DNA of 64,000 nucleotides from Phytophthora colocasiae (GCA_018806915.1 JAGKQI010000087.1:1178001-1242000); one strand, 5' to 3'. Shown: positions 40,838 to 51,507, counted from the stretch's first letter. Program-made: numbers and translations. The notes: generated from the sequence alone by a model not told the origin.

Positions 40838-41175
40838 ATGCCCGCTGGAGAAGCCAAGCTTAAGACCACCCCGCTGGACCCTCGGTTCCCCAACCAGAAC
40901 CAGTCGCAGCACTGCTGGACGCGCTACAACGAGTACGTGCTGTGCCTCAAGAACAACGATGGCGATGAGGACTCGTGCAAGAAGTACTACCAGTACGCGG
41001 CCTCGCTCTGCCCCAGCTCCTGGGTACGTGTCTACAGCAATTGCAATTGTGTGCTCTCCATTTCAACAATAATCTAACGATTTTTTTTTTTATTTACAAT
41101 ACACAGACGGACCGTTGGAACGAGCAGCGCGAGGAGGGCACGTTCCAGGGCGTGCAGTACTTCAAGGAGGAGTAG
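40838..41175 (+). CDS. COX6B: Cytochrome c oxidase subunit 6B (two exons)
   Basis: Exons 40838-41023 and 41107-41175 with an 83-bp intron (GTACGT...ACACAG) give 84 residues, the normal size for this subunit. The protein has the paired-cysteine signature: CWTRYNEYVLC (CX9C) and CKKYYQYAASLC (CX10C), which forms the coiled-coil-helix-coiled-coil-helix fold in the intermembrane space. The subunit joins cytochrome c oxidase at the dimer interface. The start at 40838 (MPAGEAKL) is chosen over 40721 because it gives the family length. PSSW before the intron and TDRWNEQ after it are also typical. Confidence 0.92.
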
Positions 41176-41530
41176 ATTTAACACTCCGTCTATTGATGCT
41201 GCGTCTTCTGTCTCCTCTCTACTTCCTCATGCTTGAAGGTTGAGACTTGCGCTGTGAGCTCTGGACTAATGCAGAGTAGAGTTTGTCTCTCGGCAGTGCA
41301 TTGACAGCAAATTTTCCACCAAAATGAACATTTGCCGTCGTGGCATCTTTGCCGTACTCGGCCTTCAATACTGCGGCAAGTTTATCATTACCATGAAGAA
41401 AAATACCAAAGAAAAAAACTCATTGCAAACTCCTCCTCCCATTTTCGATAGGATAGCTCTGAGCCAATTATGCAACAGTCTCATGTCAAGTTTCTATCAC
41501 ATACCGCTATTTGCCACTCTCGAGTAACGT
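41176..41530. promoter_or_regulatory. Spacer between COX6B and TGT genes
   Basis: About 355 bp in tandem orientation; carries the COX6B 3' end and TGT promoter by position. No element recognised. Confidence 0.3.
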
Positions 41531-42760
41531 ATGAAGATGCCGAGCGCTTTGTCCTTCGAGATACTTGGCCGCTACCATCGCGCAAGAGCAGCTACACTTA
41601 CGCTGCCCCATGGAGAAGTCCGCACGCCCGTGTTTATGCCTGTAGGTACTCAAGGAGCCATCAAGGGATTGACCACGCCACAGATGCAGGAGAAACCAGT
41701 GGATTGCCAGATTTTCCTGGCCAACACGTACCACTTGGCTCTACGTCCTGGGACTGAAGTTCTGGCTCAATTACCAGGCAAACTCCACGAGTTCATGCAA
41801 TGGCCACGCAATCTACTGACCGACTCTGGAGGATTCCAAATGGTGAGTCTTTCGAGACTGTGTGAGGTGTCGGAGCATGGTGTACAGTTCGAGAGCTTCG
41901 TGGACGGATCCACGATGGTTTTGACTCCTGAAGCTTCCATCGCCCATCAGAACCGCATTGGAGCGGACATTATCATGGCGTTGGACGATGTCGTGTCGAG
42001 TTTGGCAGATGATGACGAACGGTTTAAAGAAGCTTGCGGACGAACTGTGAGGTGGTTGGACCGCTGTATTCAAGCACACGCTCATCCGGACAAGCAAAAT
42101 CTCTTTGGAATTGTACAGGGCGGACTGGATGTGAGTGAAGGAGGGCTACGAGATCAATGTCTGAGTGAACTCATCAAGCGGGACTTACCTGGCTACGCTA
42201 TCGGTGGATTGGCTGGAGGTGAATCGAAGGAGGCGTTCTGGAAGGTTGTGGCTAAGTGCACGGCCCAATTGCCCGAAAACAAGCCTCGGTATCTTATGGG
42301 CGTTGGTTATCCATTGGATCTCGTGGTGTGCTCGGCCTTGGGCGTGGATATGTTCGACTGCGTATACCCGACTCGTACAGCGAGATTTGGCACTGCTATT
42401 GTACCTTCTGGACTGCTGAAGCTCAAAAGTGCCAAGTGCGAGCACGATGAACGGCCAATTGACGACACATGCGAGTGTTTTGTGTGCCAGAAATACACTC
42501 GAGCGTATTTGCGCGTGCTGCTGAAGAAGGAAGAGACTTTCGGAGATGCAGAGGAGACCACAGGGAGTATTGGTGCACACCTCATCACGTACCACAACGT
42601 CACGTACATGCTCAACCTCATGCGTCGCCTTCGCCAGTCGATCATCGACGAAAAGTTTGAAGAATTTGTCCAGAACTTCATGCTGCAGCAATTCCCAGAC
42701 CGCAATTACCCGCAATGGGCTGTCGACGCGCTCACAGAGGCTAAGATCACTCTTGAATGA
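41531..42760 (+). CDS. QTRT1: Queuine tRNA-ribosyltransferase catalytic subunit (tRNA-guanine transglycosylase)
   Basis: The 409-residue single-exon protein exchanges guanine 34 of GUN-anticodon tRNAs for queuine (eukaryotes) or a precursor. Seen motifs: TDSGGFQM with the catalytic acid Asp98, GIVQGG and GGLAGGES for substrate binding, DMFDCVYPTRTAR with the nucleophile Asp276, and the zinc site CECFVCQKYTRAYLR plus a downstream His. The length and motif order match the eukaryotic catalytic subunit, which works with a homologous partner (QTRT2) not in this window. The ATG at 41531 is followed two codons on by a second Met at 41537; either start would do. Confidence 0.95.
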   Translation: MKMPSALSFEILGRYHRARAATLTLPHGEVRTPVFMPVGTQGAIKGLTTPQMQEKPVDCQIFLANTYHLALRPGTEVLAQLPGKLHEFMQWPRNLLTDSGGFQMVSLSRLCEVSEHGVQFESFVDGSTMVLTPEASIAHQNRIGADIIMALDDVVSSLADDDERFKEACGRTVRWLDRCIQAHAHPDKQNLFGIVQGGLDVSEGGLRDQCLSELIKRDLPGYAIGGLAGGESKEAFWKVVAKCTAQLPENKPRYLMGVGYPLDLVVCSALGVDMFDCVYPTRTARFGTAIVPSGLLKLKSAKCEHDERPIDDTCECFVCQKYTRAYLRVLLKKEETFGDAEETTGSIGAHLITYHNVTYMLNLMRRLRQSIIDEKFEEFVQNFMLQQFPDRNYPQWAVDALTEAKITLE

Positions 42761-43074
42761 AGAAGAAGCCGAAGAGAGGAACTCCTTATCCAGAAACCTT
42801 TTGTTCTTGCCATTTTACTTTCATCCCCTTCGTTTGGTCAAAGGCACAACTACAGTACACTTATACTAGAGATTCTAACTACGACGTCTCTCGACGTGGG
42901 GGCTTGTCTTGTTGCGGGTTCTTGGTGATGGAGACGCTTGCTACTTTGTACGTCAGCTCTGTGTATGCATACAACGAAATGAAACATAGTGTCAATCCTT
43001 GCCCGTGTCTTGGAATCACGTGATAATCTTGCGTCACCCTCGACTCGAGAGCAACGAGAGTCTCGAGGTTGGTG
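42761..43074. terminator. Convergent 3' ends of TGT and HSF
   Basis: About 315 bp shared by the 3' ends of two convergent genes. No canonical signal is clear. Confidence 0.3.
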
Positions 43075-45180
43075 CTAGAACCGCTGAGTAGGATTATGTG
43101 GCATGTTACCCATTGAAGACAACTGATGTTGGGACTGTACCGGTATGAACGGGTAGGGCCCTGCTGAGCTCGAGTTATCTGGTCCATTTTGCGAGTGGGG
43201 ATAACTTGGCTCATCCCACGATTCCGAGGTGGAAGTCGCTGGAGGCAAATTACCGGTATCGTCAAGCCCAGCACTTTCCAGCAGAACATCAATGTAATCC
43301 CGAGGCTGTTGCTCCTCTGTTGACGGTTCTTCTTGCTCCTGTTGCTGGTATTCTCGTTCGTGGCGAGCTTGATATTGCTGCTGGTGAGTCATCACGGGCC
43401 GTTGGTGGAGTTTTCGATCATGGTAGTCCACAGATCCAGCGCCATTTTGAAACGAAGACACAGTATTCTGTGGCACGTTGGAATCTCCGTACTTGAATGG
43501 CGCCATCAAGTGATTCTGCGGCTGAGGAGGGTATGATGCACTGCCAGCCGAAGATGAACTTACATTGATCGACGTTGGCCATCCACTGCTGGGCTCAGTC
43601 TTGATGGGCGCTGGCCACCCACTACTGGACTGGGGCTTAATGTTTGGTGAGCCGTAGATCCCACCTCCTCCATAGATGTTTTGTTGCCGATTCAACTGCT
43701 GTCGCGTGATCTGCTCTCGTAGTTGTTGCTGATGTTGACGCTGTTGCTGCTGGAGTTGGTACGCGTTTTGATTCTGAGAGTTTGACGTAACAGGGAGTAC
43801 TACTGACGCATCGCTCTTCACATTTGAGGCAAACATCGATTGCGGAGGAGACGACGTACCCGATGATGACATGAACGCTTCAATTTGGTTGATGGAAATG
43901 GGTTTCCCTCCTCCAACGTTGTAACCAGTCAGGAGCTGGTCGCTTCTGCGTCGTCCAAGGTTGACGACGTTACGAGGCCCAAAACCTCCATTCGAGCCAC
44001 TGCTAGGCATGTTCAGACCAAAGTTGTCACCGAATCCAGGTGGGAGAACATGAGGAAGACTCTGGCGCTTCCCACGTGCTGTCTGGTACGAATGGCGTTG
44101 TGAAACCTGCTTAGCCTCGGCGATTTTCTGAAGATACAGGAACTGTTGCTGTGCCGACGATTGCTGACCCATAGCGTTAGTCCGAGCTTCCATTTCCAGC
44201 TCAAATTCTTGCTCAGCAGGATTCCCCGCGCGTTTCCGACCAGGTAATGAACCTGCAGCAGCCTCAGCAGCAGCCGCCGCCGCCGCCGCTGCAGCTGCTG
44301 CCATCCCAAATGCCTCTGATCCAGGCAGCATTCCGGTCGAGTGGCGACGTCCAGCTGCTGCAGAGTTCAGGAACGTCACTGTGGCTCCTGAGAGCGTATT
44401 GGACTTCTGTCTCTTCAGAGCTTGCTGTGTTGGCAACTGGCTCCGTGCTTCAGCGAGATCGTGAGCTTCGAACTGCTGTTGGACGTGCAACTGGTTCATG
44501 AGATCAATTGGGTTGGACTTGATCGTCGCCGCCATGGTAGCCGACATGAATGCGGGGCCAGCCCTTTCCTTCCGTTTAATTAACTTCATTCTGTTTTTGT
44601 CTGCTCGTAGGAAGAATGGGTGGCTGAAGGTACAGACATTGGTCTGCGTCTTGGTCCATTTCTTGAAACCAAAATAGTTCAATTGGCGCTGGAAGCTCGA
44701 CACTTTGTTGTGTTTAAAGTACTTGGGCAAGATCTGGTTGGCGAGTTCCTCCGCTTGAATAATCTGGAACGCAGTGCCTTCATGGGACCACGTGATGATA
44801 TCTGGGTCCTCCACTTCTAGAATCTGGAACAGGAATCTCAGAAACTTAGGCACACCTACATTCCGTCTCTTGATCACGTGCACCTCAGGCTTCGAAGCAG
44901 CTGGGACTGGAATCGTCTTATCATGAGCGAACTCCTGCTCTTGTTCGGGTTCCTCCTGTATCACTAGAGAAGCCTGACGCGTAGCCATCACGTCCACGTT
45001 GTTCCCAGTCACTAAATTGTCGGATTTCCCACTGAATAATGGGAAAGATCCAGGATCTAAAGGTGCTGGTGGACTGCTAAAGAGTGGCGAAGGGGGTCCC
45101 ATGCCGCTGGAGGACTCTGGAGTGGCTGTACGGGCCGGGAGCGAAGTGCTCGAGTCACGACGGTCTCTCTCTCGAAGCAT
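43075..45180 (-). CDS. Heat shock factor-type transcription factor
   Basis: The 701-residue single-exon protein has an HSF DNA-binding domain at about residues 109-205 (VPKFLRFLFQIL...ITWSHEGTAFQI...LPKYFKHNKVSSFQRQLNYFGFKK cut short here), including the recognition helix region SSFQRQLNYFGF. The trimerisation heptad region is not obvious. The long C-terminal part is low complexity: an alanine run of about 13 residues near 290-305, then Gln-rich and Ser/Gly/Pro-rich segments, as in activation regions. A segment EDPDIITW differs from the animal consensus, which is usual for oomycete HSF-like factors. Binding to heat shock elements (inverted nGAAn) is inferred from family only. Confidence 0.93.
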   Translation of the reverse strand: MLRERDRRDSSTSLPARTATPESSSGMGPPSPLFSSPPAPLDPGSFPLFSGKSDNLVTGNNVDVMATRQASLVIQEEPEQEQEFAHDKTIPVPAASKPEVHVIKRRNVGVPKFLRFLFQILEVEDPDIITWSHEGTAFQIIQAEELANQILPKYFKHNKVSSFQRQLNYFGFKKWTKTQTNVCTFSHPFFLRADKNRMKLIKRKERAGPAFMSATMAATIKSNPIDLMNQLHVQQQFEAHDLAEARSQLPTQQALKRQKSNTLSGATVTFLNSAAAGRRHSTGMLPGSEAFGMAAAAAAAAAAAAEAAAGSLPGRKRAGNPAEQEFELEMEARTNAMGQQSSAQQQFLYLQKIAEAKQVSQRHSYQTARGKRQSLPHVLPPGFGDNFGLNMPSSGSNGGFGPRNVVNLGRRRSDQLLTGYNVGGGKPISINQIEAFMSSSGTSSPPQSMFASNVKSDASVVLPVTSNSQNQNAYQLQQQQRQHQQQLREQITRQQLNRQQNIYGGGGIYGSPNIKPQSSSGWPAPIKTEPSSGWPTSINVSSSSAGSASYPPQPQNHLMAPFKYGDSNVPQNTVSSFQNGAGSVDYHDRKLHQRPVMTHQQQYQARHEREYQQQEQEEPSTEEQQPRDYIDVLLESAGLDDTGNLPPATSTSESWDEPSYPHSQNGPDNSSSAGPYPFIPVQSQHQLSSMGNMPHNPTQRF

Positions 45181-45970
45181 TCTGCGTTGTGCATCTTTTC
45201 AAGGCCCAAAAAATCTTCGAGGAAAAAAAAAACTTCCGTGGTTTGTGAGGTGAATTTTAGCCAATGAATGGATTTTGAATCTTCTTTTTGACGAATAGAA
45301 ATTCTGGCGTTTCTGTAGCAAGAGGTCGACTAATTATGATAGACGGAGTTTTTTTGGTAACTGTAGCGAGTAGGAAGTGTCTCCTGCTGGCTACTTCATG
45401 GCGATAGTAGACGCATGTGTAGGCTCACTGATTGATGGTAATCGTGAATTATATCGTTGCTACTGGACAGGCAACCTACCCGTTGGGTATATAACAAGCG
45501 CAAGAGAGCGAGAAAGATCTTAGACGCTAAGGTTCTAAAAAAAGGAGAGGTTGACTAGACTGGATTTTTGTATGCTTAGCCGTTCCTTGAGCCAGTGCAC
45601 GGAACCTCCTCTTTAAACTGCCTTCGAGCCTGCTTCCTAAGCCACTGTCTGTGCCGCGCGCACGTGTGTGGGGGCTCGAGCGTAGAGAGTTACTTATACT
45701 TGCTACTGGTCAGATAGAGGACCTATACGCCTCGGTTGAGTCGCCAGACCAGTCAATGACTCTGAACATCTGGACGTTGAAGCGAGAAAGTATCTTGTGT
45801 TGCAAGACGATTCGACGACGCCTGCGGATTGGTCCAAAAAATATCAACTTCAACATCATGTGGCATACATTATGTGAAACAATCATTCCCATCCAATACA
45901 CTTCCATTTAAGAAATCATACAAAAAACAAGTTAAAATTCCGACTGCCAACAGAAAATCACACCGCAACA
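45181..45970. promoter_or_regulatory. Divergent 5' region of HSF and the WD40 gene
   Basis: About 790 bp between two divergently transcribed genes. It should hold both promoters. I see no gene; small open frames at 45651-45911 have no recognisable content. Confidence 0.4.
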
Positions 45971-47851
45971 ATGGCGAACGTCGCACAGCAGCTCTCAAGG
46001 CTCCAACTCGGACCCTCACGAGCACGATACCGGCCCTCAAAGCGTCTCTATGACTCGCCCTCTATCTGTATTAATGCTTCATCTATCCATCTGCAACGTA
46101 GCTCCGTCCAATATTCACTTCTCTCGACGCTACACTGTCCGGTGCAAAGTGTCCTGGCGCTAGGAGATGGGGCTGAAGCGCTTATTAATGGGCAAACAAT
46201 GGGTCATTTGCCCTCCGGACCCATCTTCCAGGTTGCACATGGATACAAGACAAACCTCCTGGTGGGTGTGGACGAAGAAGGAGTCGTGGGGATCGTCGAT
46301 GTGGCCACAAAACGCCGGAAAAGCCGCTGGATGGCGCATCATAATGCAGTTTTCGACGTTATTTGGACGCACGACGACGCTCAGATCCTGACAGCAGCAG
46401 GAGACCTGGAAATTAGGATCTGGGATGTGGAAAAAGCGTCACAGAGCTCCATGACGGAGACTACACCGGTTTCAACGCTTAAAGGACATGATATGAGTGT
46501 CAAATGTGTGCGACAAGCACCGGATAACGCTAATGTATTTGCTTCAGGTGGACGGGATGGCAAGGTATTACTGTGGGATACACGTACTACCGGTAAACCT
46601 GTAGTGTCGCTGGAGAATGTTCATGCTGAGCCGACTTCATCGAGAGCTTCGTCACCAAATGTGAGTTTCACATCTCCAATACAGAAAAGGAGACGACGAG
46701 GAGCTGCATCGTCGACTTCATCGTCTCCACGTAGTGTCACGTGTGTGGAATTCGGATCAACAGGGAAAGATATCGCTACGGCTGGAGCTGTTGATGCAGT
46801 GGTCAAATTCTGGGATTTACGTCGACTAGGAACTGATTCCTCTTCCAGTCGTGGGAAGAAGAAAGCGGTAGTGAAAGTGCCTGCTCCAGTTCGTGAGATT
46901 TCATGCTCAAGTCGTGAAGGCGCTCGTCGTGGTATTTCTTCGTTAGCTATTCACAATGGAGGAAGCGGAGGTGCGTCTCGACTTCTTGTTAACGTTTTGA
47001 ACGATTCCATTGCAGTGGTTGATATCGGGCAGAATGGAGCGACTTACCAAGACCCTAGAACAATTCTCCGATGTTCAGGACACCAAGCCAGTTCATTCTA
47101 CAACAAGGCTGCGTTTAGCCCTGAAGGAGACTTTATTGCTGCCTCATCTGTGGATGGTATCGTGTACATTTGGGACGCTCGTGTAAGTGCTTCGTGTGAT
47201 GCATCTGTGCCAGTACGAGCGTCTATTTGGACTGGTATTGGGATTCAGCGAGCGCCATGTTTTGCGCTAAAAGGCCACTCGAACGAGGTAAATGGAGTCT
47301 CCTGGAGCTCCCATGATTTCACACAGCTTGCGTCCTGTTCAGACGATGGTACAATCCGCTGTTGGCAGGTTGGGGGAGAGCGAAACGAACGCCGTAGCAA
47401 TCAACCAAAGGAAACTAATGGACAAGCGGCAAGTTTTGAGCTGCAGATAACTTTAAGTGAAGATGACGGTTCTTCTGATCAAGCAAGGAAAACAGAATGG
47501 GAAAACTGGGTCGATTTCCTTGGCCAACCGGCCGGATATGCATATCGTGTGCAAGGCTTCAAGCTAGCACCAATCTCTCAACTGAGTCATCCGCTATCTC
47601 CTACGCAACGAAGAGTACCTCAAGCCAAGCAACGTGGCTCCCCCTTGGTTACGCAACAGAACGCTGTGCCTCGCCTGCATCCAGTTCATGAGACCCTCAC
47701 GGCGCAGCAACAGCCCCAGCAGGAACCCCAAGTAGCACAAGAACCCCAGCTTAAACCAAAGCGACGTAGTATCAAGCTTCGACGAAAGACAAAGTCCTCT
47801 CTCCGACCCAAGCGAGCTCAGCGCACGCTGCTGGAACTGTGGGGGAAGTAA
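45971..47851 (+). CDS. DTL: WD40 protein of the Cdt2/DTL (denticleless) family
   Basis: This 626-residue frame is intron-less. WD40 repeats are seen around LKGHDMSVKCVRQ, SGGRDGKVLLWDTR, TAGAVDAVVKFWDLRR, SSVDGIVYIWDAR and LKGHSNEVNGVSW...SCSDDGTIRCWQV. Cdt2 is the substrate receptor of the CUL4-DDB1 ubiquitin ligase that destroys Cdt1 and other proteins on PCNA-loaded chromatin. The WD repeat pairs WDTR, WDLRR and WDAR carry the WDxR motifs used to bind DDB1. A Ser/Arg linker splits the propeller, as in DTL. The basic C-terminus ends QRTLLELWGK, a PIP-box-like PCNA motif at the same terminal place as the PIP box of animal Cdt2. Assignment is by overall layout; another WD40 family is possible. 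Confidence 0.78.
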   Translation: MANVAQQLSRLQLGPSRARYRPSKRLYDSPSICINASSIHLQRSSVQYSLLSTLHCPVQSVLALGDGAEALINGQTMGHLPSGPIFQVAHGYKTNLLVGVDEEGVVGIVDVATKRRKSRWMAHHNAVFDVIWTHDDAQILTAAGDLEIRIWDVEKASQSSMTETTPVSTLKGHDMSVKCVRQAPDNANVFASGGRDGKVLLWDTRTTGKPVVSLENVHAEPTSSRASSPNVSFTSPIQKRRRRGAASSTSSSPRSVTCVEFGSTGKDIATAGAVDAVVKFWDLRRLGTDSSSSRGKKKAVVKVPAPVREISCSSREGARRGISSLAIHNGGSGGASRLLVNVLNDSIAVVDIGQNGATYQDPRTILRCSGHQASSFYNKAAFSPEGDFIAASSVDGIVYIWDARVSASCDASVPVRASIWTGIGIQRAPCFALKGHSNEVNGVSWSSHDFTQLASCSDDGTIRCWQVGGERNERRSNQPKETNGQAASFELQITLSEDDGSSDQARKTEWENWVDFLGQPAGYAYRVQGFKLAPISQLSHPLSPTQRRVPQAKQRGSPLVTQQNAVPRLHPVHETLTAQQQPQQEPQVAQEPQLKPKRRSIKLRRKTKSSLRPKRAQRTLLELWGK

Positions 47852-48017
47852 GTAGGATCCCTAATCTGAACTGGTAGACGATAGAATATACACTTGTATC
47901 GGCGATAGAATAATCCAAGTCGAGCTTAATTATGCTAAATGTCACCATTTGCAATTTAGCGTCAAGTTACATTCTTCTTGACTTGGTTCTGTGTGTGATG
48001 GTATGGCTGCAACGCTC
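47852..48017. terminator. Convergent 3' ends of Cdt2-like and aminotransferase genes
   Basis: About 165 bp; both genes end here. No signal identified. Confidence 0.3.
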
Positions 48018-49483
48018 TTACAGAACGTCCTCCTCGAAGGCCTTCTCGAAGACATCCAGAAGCTTGTCAATATCCTTCTCGTCCACCACGAGCGGAGGAC
48101 ACAAACGGATCACGCTACAATAAAAAAACAAGACAGGTTAGACACTACACACAACGAAAAACCATCGCAAATACGTACTTTTCGCCAGCGGAGATGATAA
48201 GCACCTGCTTGGACAAAGCGTACTCGATGAGAGGCCCAACAGGCTTCGTGCACTCGAGGGCAACAAACAGACCGCCCTTGCCAATCGGCTTACGAACATC
48301 CGCGACCTTGTCAGGGAACTTCTGCTGCAGCTTCTCCAGACCGTTTGCGAGGTACTTTCCCTGCTTCTGCACATTAGCGAGGAAATCCTCGTCCATGATC
48401 TTGTTCAGTACCGTGTTGGCCACAGCACAGACAAGCGGGTTACCACCGAACGTCGTGCCGTGTTGGCCAGGGGTAATAGCCGAAGCCACCTTGTTGGACA
48501 TGAGCACAGCACCAATGGGCAAACCGCCAGCCAGAGGCTTAGCCAGCGTCATGATGTCAGGCGTCACGTCATACAGCTCGTGGGCAAACAACTTGCCAGT
48601 ACGTCCCAGTCCACACTGCACCTCGTCCGTGATAAGCATGGCGTCATGCTTGTCACAAAGTGCACGCAGTTCGCGCATGAACTCCGGGTCGGCAGGGTAG
48701 ACACCACCTTCACCTTGCACAGGCTCAATGAACACACCAGCCGTCTTGTCGGAGATAAGTTTCTTGACACTTTCAATGTCATTGAACTCAGCATAATGCA
48801 CCCCGGGCACCAGCGGCATGAAAGCTTCACGAATCTTAGGCTTGTGCGTCAGTGTAAGTGCTGCAGCAGTACGGCCGTGGAAACCGTGTTTAAACGAGAT
48901 GAACTCGATCTTCTTGCCTTCCAAAGGTCTGTTGCAAAAGATTAACACAACAGGTTAGCACCAATTTTAACACCTTTTTGCAAAGTGTTTGGTTTGTTAC
49001 TTACGTTCGCTTGGAGACGCGACTGGCGTACAATCGTGCAAATTTGTATGCACCTTCATTGGCTTCCGTGCCCGAATTGGCAAAGAAAACCTTGTCAAAG
49101 CACGAATTGTCCACAAGTGTCTTGGCCAATTCCAGCGGCGCCTTGGAGTGGAACAAATTGCTTACGTGCGTCACCTTCTTGCCATTTTCCACTAGACTTT
49201 TGTACCAGTCTTCGTCGCCGTGGCCCAGGCCCGAAACGGCAATACCAGCGTAGAAATCCAAGAACTCGCGACCCTGTTCATCGTACAGTTTGCTACCTTT
49301 GCCGTGCGTGAAAACGAGACCCGCTTCACCACGAACGCCGTCCGGGTTGTACGTTTTGGCCAGGTATTTTTGCTCATAAGTGTCCGGGTTAAACGGTTTA
49401 GCAGCAGCGGCAAAAGCTCGCGAGGAAGTGCCAGTGGCAACACGCTGAAGCGATTTGGCAGAGCGGACGGCGGACGACAACAT
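48018..49483 (-). CDS. ARG8: Acetylornithine aminotransferase, mitochondrial (three exons)
   Basis: Exons on the minus strand are 49483-49005, 48928-48179 and 48114-48018, with introns of 76 and 64 bp. Both have GT-AG borders and the phases fit, giving 441 residues. The enzyme uses PLP to make N-acetylornithine in arginine synthesis. The N-terminus (MLSSAVRSAKSLQRVATGTSSRAF) is a mitochondrial presequence. Typical class III aminotransferase motifs follow: VFFANSGTEANEGAYK, FISFKHGFHGRT, IEPVQGEGG, LITDEVQCGLGRTGK and TLAKPLAGGLPIGA with the PLP Lys, then GQHGTTFGGNPLVCA. Ornithine aminotransferase is a relative, but the ending GENVIRLCPPLVV and the motif set favour the acetylornithine enzyme. 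Confidence 0.93.
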
Positions 49484-49852
49484 CGTTTAGGTGGTGTTAA
49501 ACGAGGGCTGGGGGATCACCTTGCGAGCTTTTCCGGTTATGAAAGTTTTTGCGGTGTAGGATAGGATCGGCCGGCGTTTTTGCAGGGTTTCCAGACAAAA
49601 TCATGTGGACCCCATTGCACCTCTCGTCCAATCACGATATAGGACGTTGATTTCGGGTAATCGATGTGATGAGCGGGTTTAAAGCCAAGACCTTTTCCTG
49701 TGGCTCCACAGACGAAATGGTAAAGCTCATCGAGAAAGACAATCAATATAACGACCAATGTTTTCCTGCCCCCCCCCCCCCCAAAAAAAAAAGAAATGGT
49801 AAACGCGCTGCTTTTGAATGTATAATTTTTAAGGATACAAAACTCATAAGGA
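49484..49852. other. Spacer between aminotransferase and SPFH genes
   Basis: Carries the aminotransferase promoter on its left side. A C-run followed by an A-run lies at about 49770-49793. No gene seen. Confidence 0.35.
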
Positions 49853-51379
49853 CTAATTAACCACCATCGTTTCTTCTTCGCCATGAGCTTCTTCTTCATT
49901 CGACTTGCTCAAACCGTCGAGGTTAAACATGACGCTCTTGTTGTGGTTAGCCACGAGCATTTCCGACAACAAGCTGTTGGATGTGTCACCTGATATCACA
50001 ACCTTCTTGTTCTTAGATAGTGCTCCAAGTTTGTCCAAGTTCTTCATCTCCAGCTTGTACTTTCGATACTTCTCCAACTTAGTTGCAGCTGTGCCCTCAG
50101 CACGAGCAATGATTTCATTAGCTTTCGCCTCAGCACGAGCACAGATCTCACCAGTAACAGCATCCAGTTTCACTTGAAGCGCATCTTTTTCCGCGTTAAT
50201 CAGCTCGATCTCGCCGTCACAATTAGCTCTGATTTCGGCGGAAATCCGAATGGTTTCCGCCTCAATCTCCGCAATCTTCAGTCCTGCCTCCACATCGAGG
50301 TTGTTGCACTTCACACGTGTCTTTTGCTCGATTTCTGCGTCTGCAAGTTCCGTTTGAGCTTTAATTAAGTCAATTCCTTTGCGAATTTCAGCACATTTCA
50401 CCTTGGTAGTCTGGTCTTCTTCCATGTACATCACATCCCGCTTCAACTTGGTCGTAACCAGCTCCTCCTTGTACTGCAGCAACTGCATATCGTTCAACTG
50501 CTTCATCTTCTGCTCCTTAATCTCACTCATATGCGTCGTGCGATTTTCCATTTGCGCTTGAAATTCCTTCGGAAGCGTGACATTCGTGATGGCTACACTC
50601 GTGATCTGCACTCCATAGGTATTGAACTGCTCGTTTAAACTGCGTTTGATATCCTCAGTGACGTAGTACAGAGTGTTTTCACCCTGGTGTTCATCTTCCT
50701 TTTCTTCTGTGTCTTCAATTGGTGGATGAAACTCGTCCACTGAGTGAGGTCGAAGAATCGTACGCGCGTTAAGAGCTCCAGTCATAAATCTCTCACATAG
50801 CGTACCATCACGTAATTGATACACATTCGTGTGCTCGACACTGCGAGCCAAAGCACGTACAGCTTCATCTTGAGCAGCTCGTAGCTGGATTTCAAGACCG
50901 TTTGGTCCCAATTCGTACACAAATCGACGCACAAGACCGGGATCTTCACCTTTCGCTTCGTCTCCCATGATACGAAGAATCAAGCACATATCAATGCCCA
51001 CAGTCACGTCGTCTGCTGTCTTGCAACCTTTTACTGGGGTGTCAAACACGATGTACTGCTTGGTCACCAATTGGGATACTTGGGTGAAAAGCGAAGCAAA
51101 GTGCATCCCAGGCGGCCAGACGGGTGTGCGAGTGCCATCAGGCTTGATGTAATCGATATCGCGTCCTTGGTACTGTACGAGCGCGTAGGTCCCTTCAGGC
51201 ACGCGAATGTAAGGCTTGATGGGACTTCGACCAGGTTGTATGATGACTACGGTGTTGCCATGGCGACAGGCACCATAGAGGCGGTTAACGCCATCCACAC
51301 GCCACATATTGCGGTACAGGAGCTTTGTTTGGTGCTGTGCTTGAGGGATTTCATCGGGTTTACTGTTATAACATCCCAT
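49853..51379 (-). CDS. SPFH/band 7 domain protein, myristoylation-type N-terminus
   Basis: Chosen start is Met at 51379 (MGCYNSKPDE), giving 508 residues. The frame runs upstream to 51508 but the earlier Met would bury this motif. Gly2-Cys3 fits N-myristoylation and palmitoylation, so membrane attachment without a transmembrane helix is likely. Residues about 60-330 are an SPFH/band 7 domain (RVPEGTYALVQYQGRD...WPPGMHFASLFTQVSQLVTKQY). A long Glu/Lys/Ala-rich coiled coil follows, ending in an acidic tail, as in flotillin-like and prohibitin-like scaffold proteins. A specific role is unknown. The neighbour at 51508 on the other strand is a shorter relative. Confidence 0.85.
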   Translation of the reverse strand: MGCYNSKPDEIPQAQHQTKLLYRNMWRVDGVNRLYGACRHGNTVVIIQPGRSPIKPYIRVPEGTYALVQYQGRDIDYIKPDGTRTPVWPPGMHFASLFTQVSQLVTKQYIVFDTPVKGCKTADDVTVGIDMCLILRIMGDEAKGEDPGLVRRFVYELGPNGLEIQLRAAQDEAVRALARSVEHTNVYQLRDGTLCERFMTGALNARTILRPHSVDEFHPPIEDTEEKEDEHQGENTLYYVTEDIKRSLNEQFNTYGVQITSVAITNVTLPKEFQAQMENRTTHMSEIKEQKMKQLNDMQLLQYKEELVTTKLKRDVMYMEEDQTTKVKCAEIRKGIDLIKAQTELADAEIEQKTRVKCNNLDVEAGLKIAEIEAETIRISAEIRANCDGEIELINAEKDALQVKLDAVTGEICARAEAKANEIIARAEGTAATKLEKYRKYKLEMKNLDKLGALSKNKKVVISGDTSNSLLSEMLVANHNKSVMFNLDGLSKSNEEEAHGEEETMVVN

Positions 51380-51507
51380 GGTCGTTGAAAATTCGGAAAT
51401 GATCACAAGAGAAAACAACTCGAGAATGTGAGAAAGGTGCTTTTGGGCACTTTCTATCAGGAGAAGTTTCACACTGTCATTTCTCGAATTCCACACAGAA
51501 AACAACA
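51380..51507. promoter_or_regulatory. Bidirectional promoter of the two SPFH genes
   Basis: Only 128 bp separate the start codons of divergent paralogues, so both 5' ends and any shared control must lie here. No specific motif is firmly recognised. Confidence 0.5.

Noticed and set aside
45651..45911. Small plus-strand open frame before the WD40 gene
   Set aside because: No domain, no splice continuity; lies in the divergent promoter region.
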